Below, one piece after another: positions 29,700 through 40,253 of a stretch of 40,253 nt of DNA (positions within the stretch are counted from its first letter, which is position 1; every line of letters starts with the position of its first letter). The notes beneath the pieces were generated by a model that saw nothing but the letters and a program-made list of their open reading frames with translations, did not search any database and was not told the DNA's origin. Source of the stretch: Methylophaga sp. (GTDB taxonomy: Bacteria; Pseudomonadota; Gammaproteobacteria; Nitrosococcales; Methylophagaceae). The stretch spans positions 51,093 through 91,345 of the forward strand of contig NVUI01000007.1 of NCBI GenBank assembly GCA_002733105.1, written 5' to 3'. The position numbers and the translations under genes were made by a program.

Positions 29700-30497
29700 T
29701 TAAGCTATCGCTATTTTTGCTTTAACCACTTCCATTAGTGCTGCTACTGTTTCTTCATCATCACTTAATGGTTCTATAATAGCTGCACGACAAGCGGCTA
29801 TCGGATCAAAACCTGACTTGATCAATGTTGCCGCATACACCAGCAATCGTGTTGATGCTGATTCTTCCAAATCATGATCTTTTAACACTCGTAATGCATG
29901 TGCTAATTCGATTAGCTGTGTAGCAATACCATGGCTGATATCGGTTTCTTGCTGGATAATTTTTGTTTCTGTTTCAAGATCAGGATAATCAAATCTCATG
30001 GCAACAAAACGCTGTCGAGTTGATGGTTTCATACCTTTTAATAAATTTTGATAACCCGGATTGTAAGACACCACCAGCATAAATTCTGCTGGTGCTTTTA
30101 GTATTTCACCGGTACGTTCTATCGGTAATATACGGCGGTCATCTGACAAGGGATGAAGGACTACCGTTGTGTCTTTACGTGCTTCTACAACCTCATCCAA
30201 ATAACAGATAGCGCCCTCGCGTACCGCTTTAGTTAAAGGCCCATCATGCCAATAAGTCTCACCATCACCAATTAAATGCCGTCCTACCAAATCGGCGGCA
30301 GTCAGATCATCATGGCAGGCAATTGTATATAATTTTCGACCTAATTTAGCGGCCATATGTTGAATAAATCGGGTTTTACCACATCCTGTCGGCCCCTTTA
30401 TTAATAAGGGCAATTGATTGTTATAAGCATGTTCAAATAACTCAATTTCATTATGCTGATCTTGATAATAAGGCAGGTCAATTGTTGTTTCATTCAT
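29700..30497 (-). CDS. norQ: NorQ/CbbQ MoxR-type AAA+ ATPase
   Basis: LIKGPTGCGKTRF Walker A, CYLDEVVEAR Walker B. Confidence 0.92.
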   Translation of the reverse strand: MNETTIDLPYYQDQHNEIELFEHAYNNQLPLLIKGPTGCGKTRFIQHMAAKLGRKLYTIACHDDLTAADLVGRHLIGDGETYWHDGPLTKAVREGAICYLDEVVEARKDTTVVLHPLSDDRRILPIERTGEILKAPAEFMLVVSYNPGYQNLLKGMKPSTRQRFVAMRFDYPDLETETKIIQQETDISHGIATQLIELAHALRVLKDHDLEESASTRLLVYAATLIKSGFDPIAACRAAIIEPLSDDEETVAALMEVVKAKIAIA

Positions 30498-30506
30498 GTT
30501 AAATTC

Positions 30507-30980
30507 CTACTTAGACGGTAATGAATGAGGATCAAAACCATTCATCACCGCAAACTGTGCTGTAATCATATCCATCGAGTTAACGTGATTATTGAACCAC
30601 TCAGGCCAAACGTTAAAAACATAGTCTGCAAGCATGCCAATATCCTTATCTAATTCCCATGTTGTTACTATTCTCGTCATTTCAGCCAAGGCATTGTCAT
30701 GTTCACCAGAATGTACCGGATACATTGGAAAATTAGTCTCTAACATTAGGCTGTTTTCTCGATCAAAGTGGGCTAGTGTATGTTGTAGCCAATTTCCTAA
30801 TAATGGCGTAATTTTGTTTGCTTCATTTTCCTTAGACGTCTCATTCTGTTGATACTCAGTAATTAATTCACCCAATTCTTGAACCATGTCAATTTCTTCA
30901 AAATGCGTATTATTCATAAAATCAATATCGACATGGGGGATACGTTCTTTATTCAAAATTATTTTAATGACTGACGTCAT
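30507..30980 (-). CDS. Hemerythrin-like protein
   Basis: From the internal start MTSVIKIIL: MNNTHFEEI, HTLAHFDREN, HSGEHDNAL, NNHVNSMD correspond to hemerythrin His/Glu/Asp ligands. Confidence 0.8.
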   Translation of the reverse strand: MTSVIKIILNKERIPHVDIDFMNNTHFEEIDMVQELGELITEYQQNETSKENEANKITPLLGNWLQHTLAHFDRENSLMLETNFPMYPVHSGEHDNALAEMTRIVTTWELDKDIGMLADYVFNVWPEWFNNHVNSMDMITAQFAVMNGFDPHSLPSK

Positions 30981-31243
30981 ATGGATGCCCCTATTAAATA
31001 TAGAATGGCAATGGCCAGGCAGACCATTGATAACCAGCCATACATGATGGCCCGCCATAAGAAAGACACACCTTTTAATTCCATAAAATCACGGATAATA
31101 AAAATGCCTTTTGTGTAGGCCGTTATGACTAAAATAACAACGGCAATACTACCGCTATGGCCAAATTCACCCATGGCATAACTAGATAATGTCAGTAACA
31201 TCATTGTTAGCCAAATTGTATGTATGTTGTAGTAGGATTTCAT
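30977..31243 (-). CDS. Cytochrome c oxidase subunit IV-like/NorF-like small membrane protein
   Basis: Three TM segments; ATGA overlap with the preceding NorE-like gene. Confidence 0.65.
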   Translation of the reverse strand: MKSYYNIHTIWLTMMLLTLSSYAMGEFGHSGSIAVVILVITAYTKGIFIIRDFMELKGVSFLWRAIMYGWLSMVCLAIAILYLIGASI

Positions 31244-31827
31244 CGAATTATGTACACCAATGGGAATAAAATGATCCAAACCAAATCAACCATATGCCAA
31301 TAAGAAGCACCTGTTTCTACCCCGGTGTGGTTCTGAGCATTGTATGCGCCTCGTTGCGCTTTTATCGCCACCGCTAATAAAATTATCATGCCTAAAATGA
31401 CATGCAAAACATGAAATAGTGTCAATGAAAGATAAAACATATAAAAAGTATTGGTGCTTAAACTAATGCCTGTTGCAAAAGTACCCACATATTCGATTGA
31501 CTTTAAAATCAGAAACCCTGCCCCTGCCGCAAGTGCTGCATAAAGCCAATAAATGCAACTTTTAACCTGGTTAAGCCTAATCGCATGTACTGCACGAATA
31601 ACAAAATAGCTAGAGCTAATTAATAGCAGTGTATTAGCCGCACCTAATTCACTATTAAGTGTTAACTGATACTGATTAAACAGTTCAATATTCTGTAAAC
31701 GGGTGACAGCATAGGAGATAAAGAACAAGCCAAACACAAGTAATTCCATAAAAATAAAAAACCAGATGGCTAAATCACCCGGTAATAATTTTGGCTCTGT
31801 TTCAATATATTCAGTCAATACGATCAT
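31240..31827 (-). CDS. norE: NorE-like cytochrome c oxidase subunit III family protein
   Basis: GDLAIWFFIFMELLVFGLFF and YWHMVDLVWIILFPLVYI COX3 signatures. Confidence 0.85.
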   Translation of the reverse strand: MIVLTEYIETEPKLLPGDLAIWFFIFMELLVFGLFFISYAVTRLQNIELFNQYQLTLNSELGAANTLLLISSSYFVIRAVHAIRLNQVKSCIYWLYAALAAGAGFLILKSIEYVGTFATGISLSTNTFYMFYLSLTLFHVLHVILGMIILLAVAIKAQRGAYNAQNHTGVETGASYWHMVDLVWIILFPLVYIIR

Positions 31828-31879
31828 CTTATTTCAATAAATTAAGTGTCTATATTGAAGCTTTAGATTGTTTTATGCC

Positions 31880-31893
31880 TTGATACGTATCAA
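31880..31893. promoter_or_regulatory. FNR/DNR-type box upstream of norE operon
   Basis: Perfect palindrome TTGATACGTATCAA about 53 nt upstream of the norE start. Confidence 0.75.
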
Positions 31894-31894
31894 G

Positions 31895-32257
31895 TCATTT
31901 TGATAAGAAAGTCTTTTTTAATTTCTCACCAGTCCAAGATCGGGTGAGTGTCCATGTTGCAAACAAGATAAACATGGCGTGAACAATCACAAAATAAGTA
32001 ATCACATAAACCCAAGTCCATGGTGAATCAAAACCACCCAGAAGAATCATCAGAGCACTCACTAGTAGCAATGCTACAGCTGCCACTAAATTGGTCTTTA
32101 TACCGACAATTACATAATATCGATCAATCATATTTGGGCTCGTTTTCTTATAGAGCAGTAACAAGAAAATAAAACTGATGACGGGGAAAACCGTCAGATT
32201 TAATAATGAAACTAAAGCAGCTGTTGATGCCCGTTTTAACTGTAATTTATCTGCCAT
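31895..32257 (-). CDS. Hypothetical membrane protein downstream of norB
   Basis: About 120 aa, three TM segments; start MADKLQLKR. Confidence 0.6.
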   Translation of the reverse strand: MADKLQLKRASTAALVSLLNLTVFPVISFIFLLLLYKKTSPNMIDRYYVIVGIKTNLVAAVALLLVSALMILLGGFDSPWTWVYVITYFVIVHAMFILFATWTLTRSWTGEKLKKTFLSK

Positions 32258-32334
32258 CACTTCTCCTATTCCCAAGCAAAGATACCGCCATTATAGGCGG
32301 TATCTTTCTAACACTATTGTCATCAAACAATAGT

Positions 32335-33723
<1,389 letters not shown>

Positions 33724-33730
33724 CTACCCC

Positions 33731-34168
33731 TTAACCTTGAATATTTGGTGGCCAGTCTCTGGCAGTCTTAACGCCATCAACATATTTGAGAAACTGAGCA
33801 AGTGCTTCCAATTGTTCGTCTGTTAAATTGAACTGCGGCATACTGCGTCGGCCAGGGATCCCATCTACAGGACGATATTTGATAAACGCTTTAATCGCTT
33901 CAGTACTCTCACCAAAACGGGTATAGACATTGCCAAGCTCGGGTGCAAAATAAGCCCCCTCGCCTAGCAAGGTATGGCAACCAATACAGTTGTTGATTTC
34001 CCACAACCGTTTTCCTGCTGCAACTTGTTCGGTCAAATTTTCTGAATTATCCGTTTTGGGTAAACTTTTAACGGTATCAACAGTCAAACCAATAAGTACT
34101 AGGAAGAAGAAGACAGCCCCCCCATAGTAAATATTGCGGGCCATACCCTTTGTAAAGGTTTCTCTCAT
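33731..34168 (-). CDS. norC: Nitric oxide reductase cytochrome c subunit
   Basis: NNCIGCHTLLGEGAYFAPELG heme-binding site; adjacent to norB. Confidence 0.95.
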   Translation of the reverse strand: MRETFTKGMARNIYYGGAVFFFLVLIGLTVDTVKSLPKTDNSENLTEQVAAGKRLWEINNCIGCHTLLGEGAYFAPELGNVYTRFGESTEAIKAFIKYRPVDGIPGRRSMPQFNLTDEQLEALAQFLKYVDGVKTARDWPPNIQG

Positions 34169-34231
34169 CGTTAATTCTCCTCTCCTATTAGAATTGTGGC
34201 ACAGTATATTGTGTGCAGAGACGAGCCCGCA

Positions 34232-34245
34232 TTGACTTATATCAA
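34232..34245. promoter_or_regulatory. FNR/DNR-type box upstream of norC
   Basis: TTGACTTATATCAA about 64 nt upstream of the norC start. Confidence 0.7.
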
Positions 34246-34298
34246 GTCATACAATTGAGTATCGGAGAATAGTGTTTGAACGGGTGCAGAACTAGATG

Positions 34299-35018
34299 TT
34301 ATCCCTCAAGCGAAATTAATTGACGTAGCCTTTCAATATCAATTAATTCAACCTGTGGGCCATCCAATTTAATTAATCCTTGTTTAGAAAGATTTTTTAA
34401 TGTTCTAGATAGTGTTTCAGGCTTAATAGATAGACGTGAAGCAATAACATGTTTAGGTGCCACCAGACTCACACCCGTACGGTCATTATTATCTGTTGGA
34501 ATATGGCTTAATAGGTAATCAACTAAACGAAAGGTGGCATTGTGTAGTGTTAATCTATCAACCTCGTTCACCATCCAATGCAGTCTTTGACTCAAATTCC
34601 CCAGCAAATTAATACATAAATCATTTGATGTATTCAGTAATTTTAAATAGGTTTTCGCATGAATACCCACCACGACTGATGGTGATATTGTGATCGCAGA
34701 AACAGGATAACGAGACCCGCCAAAAAAAAGAACAGCTTCGGCAAAGGTCTGGCCAGAGCGAATGATCTCAATGACTTTTTCATCACCACTGGGGGCCAAC
34801 CGTTGTAGTTTAATACTTCCTGAAATAAGCAAATAGATGTCAGTAAATACGGCACCTCGCTCAAAAAGAGTGCCATTTTCAGAAAGTTGTACTGCATGTG
34901 ACGCCTGCACAACCTCATCAAATTGCTCAGGCTCTAGTGGCTGCAACAGAACACATTGCCGCATCATATTTAAAATAGTGTCATTTAACTCAATACTTTC
35001 TATTGTAGAAAATTTCAT
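34299..35018 (-). CDS. Crp/Fnr-family regulator (DNR-like)
   Basis: cNMP-binding-like domain and HTH (IASRLSIKPETLSRTLKNLSKQGLI); lacks an FNR N-terminal Cys cluster; adjacent to the nor genes. Confidence 0.85.
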   Translation of the reverse strand: MKFSTIESIELNDTILNMMRQCVLLQPLEPEQFDEVVQASHAVQLSENGTLFERGAVFTDIYLLISGSIKLQRLAPSGDEKVIEIIRSGQTFAEAVLFFGGSRYPVSAITISPSVVVGIHAKTYLKLLNTSNDLCINLLGNLSQRLHWMVNEVDRLTLHNATFRLVDYLLSHIPTDNNDRTGVSLVAPKHVIASRLSIKPETLSRTLKNLSKQGLIKLDGPQVELIDIERLRQLISLEG

Positions 35019-35281
35019 AAGTTTTATGACTCACTCTGAGATGGTTAATTAAGGCTAGACCGATGAATATTACCACTATTTTAATGGTTGCTTTTATTAA
35101 TATTGGTTTTAAAAACAAGCTATATATCTTATTTAGAATCATAAATCGACTAAATCTCAAATTTTCTGGGCAATACCTTGTAATCGTAATTTTCGATTAC
35201 TATAATTAAAATATCTTGTTTTACTAATGATTAATTATGGCCGACAATCATCATTTATCGACTCTTAACTAGGAATTAATA

Positions 35282-35800
35282 ATGACAAATCAAGTACCAG
35301 ACATTACATTTAAAACTCGAGTTCGTGATGAAAGCATAGATGGAGATAATCCTTTCCGCTGGCAGGATGTGACAACTAACGATATATTTAAAGGAAAAAG
35401 TATTGTCGTTCTGGCTTTGCCTGGTGCATTCACCCCGACTTGTTCAAGTACACATCTTCCTGGTTTTGAAGCTAAATATGATGAATTTAAAGCAAAAGGT
35501 ATAGATGAAATATATTGCTTGAGTGTTAACGATGCTTTTACCATGTTCCAATGGTCTAAAAACCTAGGGGTGGAAAAAGTAAAAATGCTCCCTGATGGTA
35601 ATGCTGACTTCACCCGGTTAATGGGCATGTTAGTCAAAAAGGAAAACCTAGGTTTTGGTGACCGTACCTGGCGTTATTCAATGCATGTGGTGGATGGTGA
35701 GATCAAACAACTATTTGCTGAGCCGGGTTTAATGGATAACTGCCCAGATGATCCTTTCACATGTAGTGATGCTGATACGATGCTGAACTACTTAGTTTAA
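35282..35800 (+). CDS. Peroxiredoxin (Prx5 type)
   Basis: LPGAFTPTCSSTHLPGF active site. Confidence 0.9.
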   Translation: MTNQVPDITFKTRVRDESIDGDNPFRWQDVTTNDIFKGKSIVVLALPGAFTPTCSSTHLPGFEAKYDEFKAKGIDEIYCLSVNDAFTMFQWSKNLGVEKVKMLPDGNADFTRLMGMLVKKENLGFGDRTWRYSMHVVDGEIKQLFAEPGLMDNCPDDPFTCSDADTMLNYLV

Positions 35801-35822
35801 TAATTAAGTCAGTATTATAAAA

Positions 35823-35855
35823 GGCATCAGGCGATTTAGTCTGGTGCTTTTTTAA
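35823..35855 (+). terminator. Rho-independent terminator after peroxiredoxin
   Basis: GCATCAG...CTGGTGC stem followed by a T-run. Confidence 0.65.
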
Positions 35856-35875
35856 TTTGGATTAGAGAATTTATT

Positions 35876-35947
35876 ATGTGGACTACACCAGAATATTCAG
35901 ACATTCGTTTCGGTTTCGAAGTCACAATGTACATCTGTAACCGTTAA
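35876..35947 (+). CDS. pqqA: PqqA, coenzyme PQQ precursor peptide (orphan copy)
   Basis: ATG...TAA encodes [23 protein letters not shown], matching the PqqA consensus with the conserved EVTMY (Glu/Tyr cross-link residues). Not in the supplied ORF track. Confidence 0.92.
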   Translation: MWTTPEYSDIRFGFEVTMYICNR

Positions 35948-35964
35948 GCAATAGTTAAAAAAAT

Positions 35965-36000
35965 AAAAGCCCCAGTATCGTGAGATATTGGGGCTTTTTT
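35965..36000. terminator. Rho-independent terminator after pqqA, possibly bidirectional
   Basis: AAAAGCCCCAGTATC-GTGA-GATATTGGGGCTTTTTT. Confidence 0.85.
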
Positions 36001-36022
36001 ATTGTAAAATTACAACAATAAT

Positions 36023-36322
36023 TTAACGAGATATTATTTGGTAATAAGCATCACTTGCAGGGTGAAATTGATGGCCTTTTAATTGTTGCATTTGGCTATC
36101 TAGTTGCTCTTTAAATGAAGGCTTCTGTATGTTAGTAGCGACCAACTGGTTATGGGCCTTCACTTGCTTATAGCGATCACTAAAGAAGTTAAACTCTTGT
36201 GGACGCAACTGCTCTTTCTGTACTTCTAGTTGATCGGAAAAACTATAATCTGTAGCAGCCTGTGCAGACGTTAATGATGCACTTATAGACAAAAATGTCG
36301 TTGCTAAAATAATATATTTCAT
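36023..36322 (-). CDS. Small hypothetical secreted protein
   Basis: 99 aa with signal peptide (MKYIILATTFLSISASLTSAQA); two similar segments (DQLEVQKEQLRPQEFNFFSDRYKQ / EQLDSQMQQLKGHQFHPASDAYYQ). Confidence 0.6.
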   Translation of the reverse strand: MKYIILATTFLSISASLTSAQAATDYSFSDQLEVQKEQLRPQEFNFFSDRYKQVKAHNQLVATNIQKPSFKEQLDSQMQQLKGHQFHPASDAYYQIISR

Positions 36323-36484
36323 CGCTTTACTCCAATAAAGTTAACACATTAAAATTCTGAAAAATAATGTATTTATTGTAATAAATCGACTCACTTATAT
36401 GAAGGGATAAATATCCTATTCTGATAAGGAACCTCTTCCCGAATATACGGCTAAAGGCTACCTGTCCTTAGTTTATAGCCAAAA

Positions 36485-36958
36485 TTAATGTCTTATCGAG
36501 CGATCTTGGATAATCTGATATACGATTCCGTCTCGAAAAATTACCTGTGTCCTGAATTGGCCATATTTCTTAAAAGTCCATTTTTCCATTTCATATGTTT
36601 CAACTGAAACATATCTCACCTCATAGGTATAATGATAAACCTCAAAGCTCTCCAGATAATACTCAATATCACTTGGCTGATAATTCTTAGGGCAAGCTTT
36701 ATTGACGTCATCCCAAGACATACCCTGTTGGATCAATCGATTACTACAGCGATAAGAATCTATCAATTTTTGACTGTCCATTAATTTGTTCCTTTTTAAT
36801 GGAATTCCGTTAATCTCAGTTGCCGACTTAGCGTCATAACAGTTAAGCCGTTCCCGCTTATTAACCATTGACTCACATGAAGGTTCATAGAACATGGCTT
36901 CAGCCGAAGCCAGAACAGAAACTAACAACAAACAGAGTGTAAATATCGCTTTAATCAT
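36485..36958 (-). CDS. Hypothetical secreted protein (DUF2845-like)
   Basis: Signal peptide MIKAIFTLCLLLVSVLASAEA; YRCSNRLIQQGMSWDDVNKACPKN. Confidence 0.55.
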   Translation of the reverse strand: MIKAIFTLCLLLVSVLASAEAMFYEPSCESMVNKRERLNCYDAKSATEINGIPLKRNKLMDSQKLIDSYRCSNRLIQQGMSWDDVNKACPKNYQPSDIEYYLESFEVYHYTYEVRYVSVETYEMEKWTFKKYGQFRTQVIFRDGIVYQIIQDRSIRH

Positions 36959-37024
36959 GGTAGATACTGTTTCAAATTGAAATATATAGCTTATCGACAG
37001 GTTCAGGCCAAATCGGTTCAATCA

Positions 37025-37999
37025 TTACTTCGGTGCAGTTGCAACAAATGTTGCTCGCACGGGTGCAGGATATCCTTCCATCGTCTTTGTCCGATCGTTA
37101 GGATCAAGAAAATCAGCTAATGATTCAAATATCATCCAATCAGTTTGGCGTTGTTCTTCAATACTAGTGGTGTTGACATCAACACAACGTATATTTTTAA
37201 ACCCACTCCTTCGTAGCCAAAGCTCCATTGTTGTTATCGAAGGAATAAACCAAACATTTCGCATTTTGGCATAGCGATCTTCAGGCATAAGAGTGGTCTC
37301 ACTATCCCCTTCAATAATAAGTGTTTCAAGCACTAATTCTCCACCGGGACGTAAGCAGGAGCGTAAGTCATATAAATGTTCTATAGGCGAGCGACGATGA
37401 TAGAGTACCCCCATCGAAAAGACAGTATCGAAACAGGCTAGTTGAGTAGGTAGATCTTCAATACCTATTGGCAGTACATAATGATTCTTATCGCCTATGT
37501 ATTTTTGCATTAGCTGATATTGCATAACAAAAATTAAGGTGGGGTCAATCCCCAGCACTAAGTCTGCACCCTCACCTATCATTCGCCAACCGTGATATCC
37601 ATTACCGCCACCAATATCTAACACCTTCTTGCCTTTTAATGAATGGATATGAGGCAACACTCGCTCCCATTTCCAATCAGATCGCCACTCAGTGTCAATA
37701 TCGATACCAAATAAACGATATGGTCCTTTTCTCCAGGGATGGAATTGTTTCAATTGTTCAATAAAAGCATCACGACGGCTGTCAGCCAGATCTGCTTTGC
37801 AACCAATTTCAATGTTATCTTTTAATGCCACATGTGAAGGCTTAAGTTCTGGCAAAGCATTCATGGTAGCTTGCCACCTCTCCATATCACCATGACCATC
37901 AGCCACTAGTTTTTCAGCCACCAAATCTTGTAATTGTCGAGCCCAGTCTTCCAAGCCCATTTGTTCAAGCTGAGGATATAAAGACTGATAAGGGTTCAC
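37025..37999 (-). CDS. cmoB: tRNA U34 carboxymethyltransferase
   Basis: [54 protein letters not shown]; adjacent to cmoA. Confidence 0.95.
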   Translation of the reverse strand: MNPYQSLYPQLEQMGLEDWARQLQDLVAEKLVADGHGDMERWQATMNALPELKPSHVALKDNIEIGCKADLADSRRDAFIEQLKQFHPWRKGPYRLFGIDIDTEWRSDWKWERVLPHIHSLKGKKVLDIGGGNGYHGWRMIGEGADLVLGIDPTLIFVMQYQLMQKYIGDKNHYVLPIGIEDLPTQLACFDTVFSMGVLYHRRSPIEHLYDLRSCLRPGGELVLETLIIEGDSETTLMPEDRYAKMRNVWFIPSITTMELWLRRSGFKNIRCVDVNTTSIEEQRQTDWMIFESLADFLDPNDRTKTMEGYPAPVRATFVATAPK

Positions 38000-38730
38000 T
38001 TAATCGCCACCAATGACATAAAATTAAAGCACTGAAACCAAGTATGACTAAATGTAAATCCAGCATCGCTTAAACGCTGCTGATGGCAGGATAATGTTTC
38101 TGCAATAAGTACATTTTCTAGCGCAGCCCGCTTCTGGCTTATTTCTAGATCACTATAACCATTAGTACGTTTAAAATCATGATGTATTGCCGTTTGGAAG
38201 TCTTGTTGCTTAGGATCTTCAAAGGCTATTTTCTCTGACAATATCAATATACCACCCGCTTTTAAACCTTGATAAATACGTGTTATTAATATCAAGCGTT
38301 CATCCAGTGGAATAAATTGTAAAGTAAAATTCAATACCACCACTGAGGCATTTTCAATATCGATCTTTTGTATATCAGCACAGACAAGTTTTACTGGAAC
38401 CGTTGATGACGGATCTGAATCCAGTATTTTTTGGCCTCGCGTTATCATTGCTGGTGAATTATCTACAGCAATAATGTCACATCCTGGCTGCTTGATTCGC
38501 TGGCGCATTGATAAGGTGACGGCGCCCAATGAACATCCTAAATCGTAACAATGGCTATTTTTTTGGGCATATCGTGCCGCCAAGATACCTATATTAGAAA
38601 TCAAAGTGCCATAACCAGGAACAGAACGTTGAATCATGTCAGGAAAGACATCCACAACACGTTCATCGAAACGAAAATCAATCATTTCATCCAGTGGCGA
38701 GGCATAAATAGCATCTGGATTTTTTGCCAT
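37996..38730 (-). CDS. cmoA: Carboxy-SAM synthase
   Basis: [48 protein letters not shown]. Confidence 0.95.
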   Translation of the reverse strand: MAKNPDAIYASPLDEMIDFRFDERVVDVFPDMIQRSVPGYGTLISNIGILAARYAQKNSHCYDLGCSLGAVTLSMRQRIKQPGCDIIAVDNSPAMITRGQKILDSDPSSTVPVKLVCADIQKIDIENASVVVLNFTLQFIPLDERLILITRIYQGLKAGGILILSEKIAFEDPKQQDFQTAIHHDFKRTNGYSDLEISQKRAALENVLIAETLSCHQQRLSDAGFTFSHTWFQCFNFMSLVAIK

Positions 38731-39413
38731 TATTGCTCGCCTTTCTTTTTTGCTACATTATTTCTTAAGTAAACGGGTAAGGCCTGTTCTGCCGGCAATA
38801 AAAGCCCGGCTTCAGCTTCGCGTTGAGCAAGCTTAATAATACTACTCGCTTGAGGATAGTGTTTAACGCTTACTTTCGTTAAATTACCCTCAAAATGGTC
38901 CGTTAATATTGACTCATATTCACCCCACCCTGTGCCTATGCCTATCCATGATTTATCGCTTTGAACAACAAAATCTTCAGGAGGACAGACTCGTTCTTGA
39001 TCCAGAATACTAGCCAAACCATTGATACGCTGAAAACTGGCACAATATATCTCACCCATTCGGGCATCCATTGCCACGGCAATATATTCAGCATCGGAAC
39101 TATCCATTACACCTTGAGCAACCGCTGCTAACGATGAAACAGGAATCACTGGCACATCACGAGCATAGGCAATACCTTGAGCAACACCCACACCAATGCG
39201 CACACCAGTAAAGGATCCAGGTCCTCGACCAAAGGCCACTGCATCAATCATAGAGATAGTCGTGCCAGCCTGGTTAAATAACTCATCCATCATCCCCAAT
39301 ATAAGGTCTGAATGACCACGCTGCGTCATTTCAATACGTTCATATAGCTTGCCCTGATAAAGCAAAGCAGCTGAGCAACATTCAGTACAAGTGTCTAATG
39401 CAAGGATATTCAT
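38730..39413 (-). CDS. tsaB: tRNA t6A biosynthesis protein TsaB
   Basis: MNILALDTCTECCSAALL, AFGRGPGSFTGVRIGVGVAQGIA. Confidence 0.95.
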   Translation of the reverse strand: MNILALDTCTECCSAALLYQGKLYERIEMTQRGHSDLILGMMDELFNQAGTTISMIDAVAFGRGPGSFTGVRIGVGVAQGIAYARDVPVIPVSSLAAVAQGVMDSSDAEYIAVAMDARMGEIYCASFQRINGLASILDQERVCPPEDFVVQSDKSWIGIGTGWGEYESILTDHFEGNLTKVSVKHYPQASSIIKLAQREAEAGLLLPAEQALPVYLRNNVAKKKGEQ

Positions 39414-39501
39414 TTGTTCATAAAACTGTCAATTAAGGGTAATAACTGCTCATTATAATTCAAACCATGCATCGTGTTCACAGTAAAAGGAGATCAAAAT
39501 A

Positions 39502-39609
39502 ATGGGATACATTATTGATGTTATTTACATCATGCGTGAAGTGATGATTCTAAGCTTTGTGGTCATCACATCACCTATGGGAATTATTAGTGGTCTGCTA
39601 CTATTATAG
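39502..39609 (+). CDS. 35 aa single-TM small protein
   Basis: MGYIIDVIYIMREVMILSFVVITSPMGIISGLLLL; SD-like AAAGGAG upstream; not in the ORF track. Confidence 0.45.
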   Translation: MGYIIDVIYIMREVMILSFVVITSPMGIISGLLLL

Positions 39610-39637
39610 ATAGTAGTAGCTTATGAAGGAGATAGTG

Positions 39638-39889
39638 ATGGCCGAACAACATATTCAAGCACTCAACCTGTCTGCACAAGGTGATTGGCATGCTGCTCAT
39701 CGACTTATTCAAGAATATAGCGACGAATTAGCCTGTCTGGTTCATGGCTACTTACATCGTGAAGAAGGCGATATGAGTAATGCCAGCTATTGGTATAGCC
39801 GAGTAAGCCAAGATATCCCTGAAAATAGTCTGGAAGACGAATTTAATCGCTTACAGCAGATGGCTAATAATGTGGGATCAGACTGGTAA
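39638..39889 (+). CDS. Conserved hypothetical protein
   Basis: MAEQHIQALNLSAQGDWHAAHRLIQEYSDELACLVHGYLHREEGDMSNASYWYSRV; ATG at 39638 after GAAGGAG. Confidence 0.7.
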   Translation: MAEQHIQALNLSAQGDWHAAHRLIQEYSDELACLVHGYLHREEGDMSNASYWYSRVSQDIPENSLEDEFNRLQQMANNVGSDW

Positions 39890-40253
39890 TTAACCGCGTC
39901 GGCGTTTTGTAGGCTTGGTCGCCTTTCTTACATGTTGAGTTTGAAATGTTTTGCCTGTTGAGACACGGTGACTGGTTCGTTTTCCTTCACCATTACTACC
40001 TGTCCCTGCCGGTTGCCATGTTGGAATTAAATGTTTTTTGCCATTACCAATTAAATCAGTTCGTCCCATTTTCTGTAATGCTTCTCGTAACAGTGGCCAG
40101 TTTTCAGCATCGTGATATCGTAAAAAGGCTTTATGAAGACGTCTAACTTTAATCCCTTTTGGTACGCTAATATCTCCGCCTTTCCGTTTCACTTTGTGCA
40201 AGGTGTTTTTGCCAGAATGATACATGGCCGCCGCAGCAGACATTGGCGATGGC
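39890..40253 (-). CDS. ygiQ: YgiQ-family radical SAM protein, C-terminal part, truncated by window edge
   Basis: [66 protein letters not shown] matches the YgiQ C-terminus; frame open to the window end. Confidence 0.88.
   Translation of the reverse strand, partial: PSPMSAAAAMYHSGKNTLHKVKRKGGDISVPKGIKVRRLHKAFLRYHDAENWPLLREALQKMGRTDLIGNGKKHLIPTWQPAGTGSNGEGKRTSHRVSTGKTFQTQHVRKATKPTKRRRG

Overview
AT-rich gammaproteobacterial window; a Methylophaga-like methylotroph is my inference from gene content. It has two parts. (1) Positions 1 to about 13.25 kb look like a mobile/accessory region: a VirE-N/PriCT-like primase-helicase, several hypothetical genes, an XRE regulator, an IS30-type transposase remnant, a frameshifted ribbon-helix-helix gene, a minimal tyrosine recombinase split by a frameshift, and a four-gene operon that looks like an ABC-three-component (ABC-3C) conflict system: a small TM protein with a GGDVxGRDK motif, a 212 aa component, an MC5-like middle component, and an SMC-like ABC ATPase. 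The right edge is marked by a 20-bp sequence resembling the 3' end of a tRNA-Ser, followed by a terminator. (2) Positions 13.3-40 kb are mostly chromosomal-type genes: cupin, TlpA/BNR/TonB-receptor cluster, Fic, Y-family polymerase, P-type ATPase, a nirK copper-assembly cluster, a norCB/norE-F/hemerythrin/norQ/norD cluster with three FNR/DNR-type palindromes and a Crp/Fnr regulator, a peroxiredoxin, an orphan pqqA missing from the supplied ORF track, cmoAB, tsaB and the C-terminus of ygiQ. The best candidates for follow-up are the ABC-3C operon with its recombinase and tRNA-derived att-like site, the orphan pqqA, the BNR/CxCC-TlpA-TonB cluster, and the nirK/nor accessory genes.
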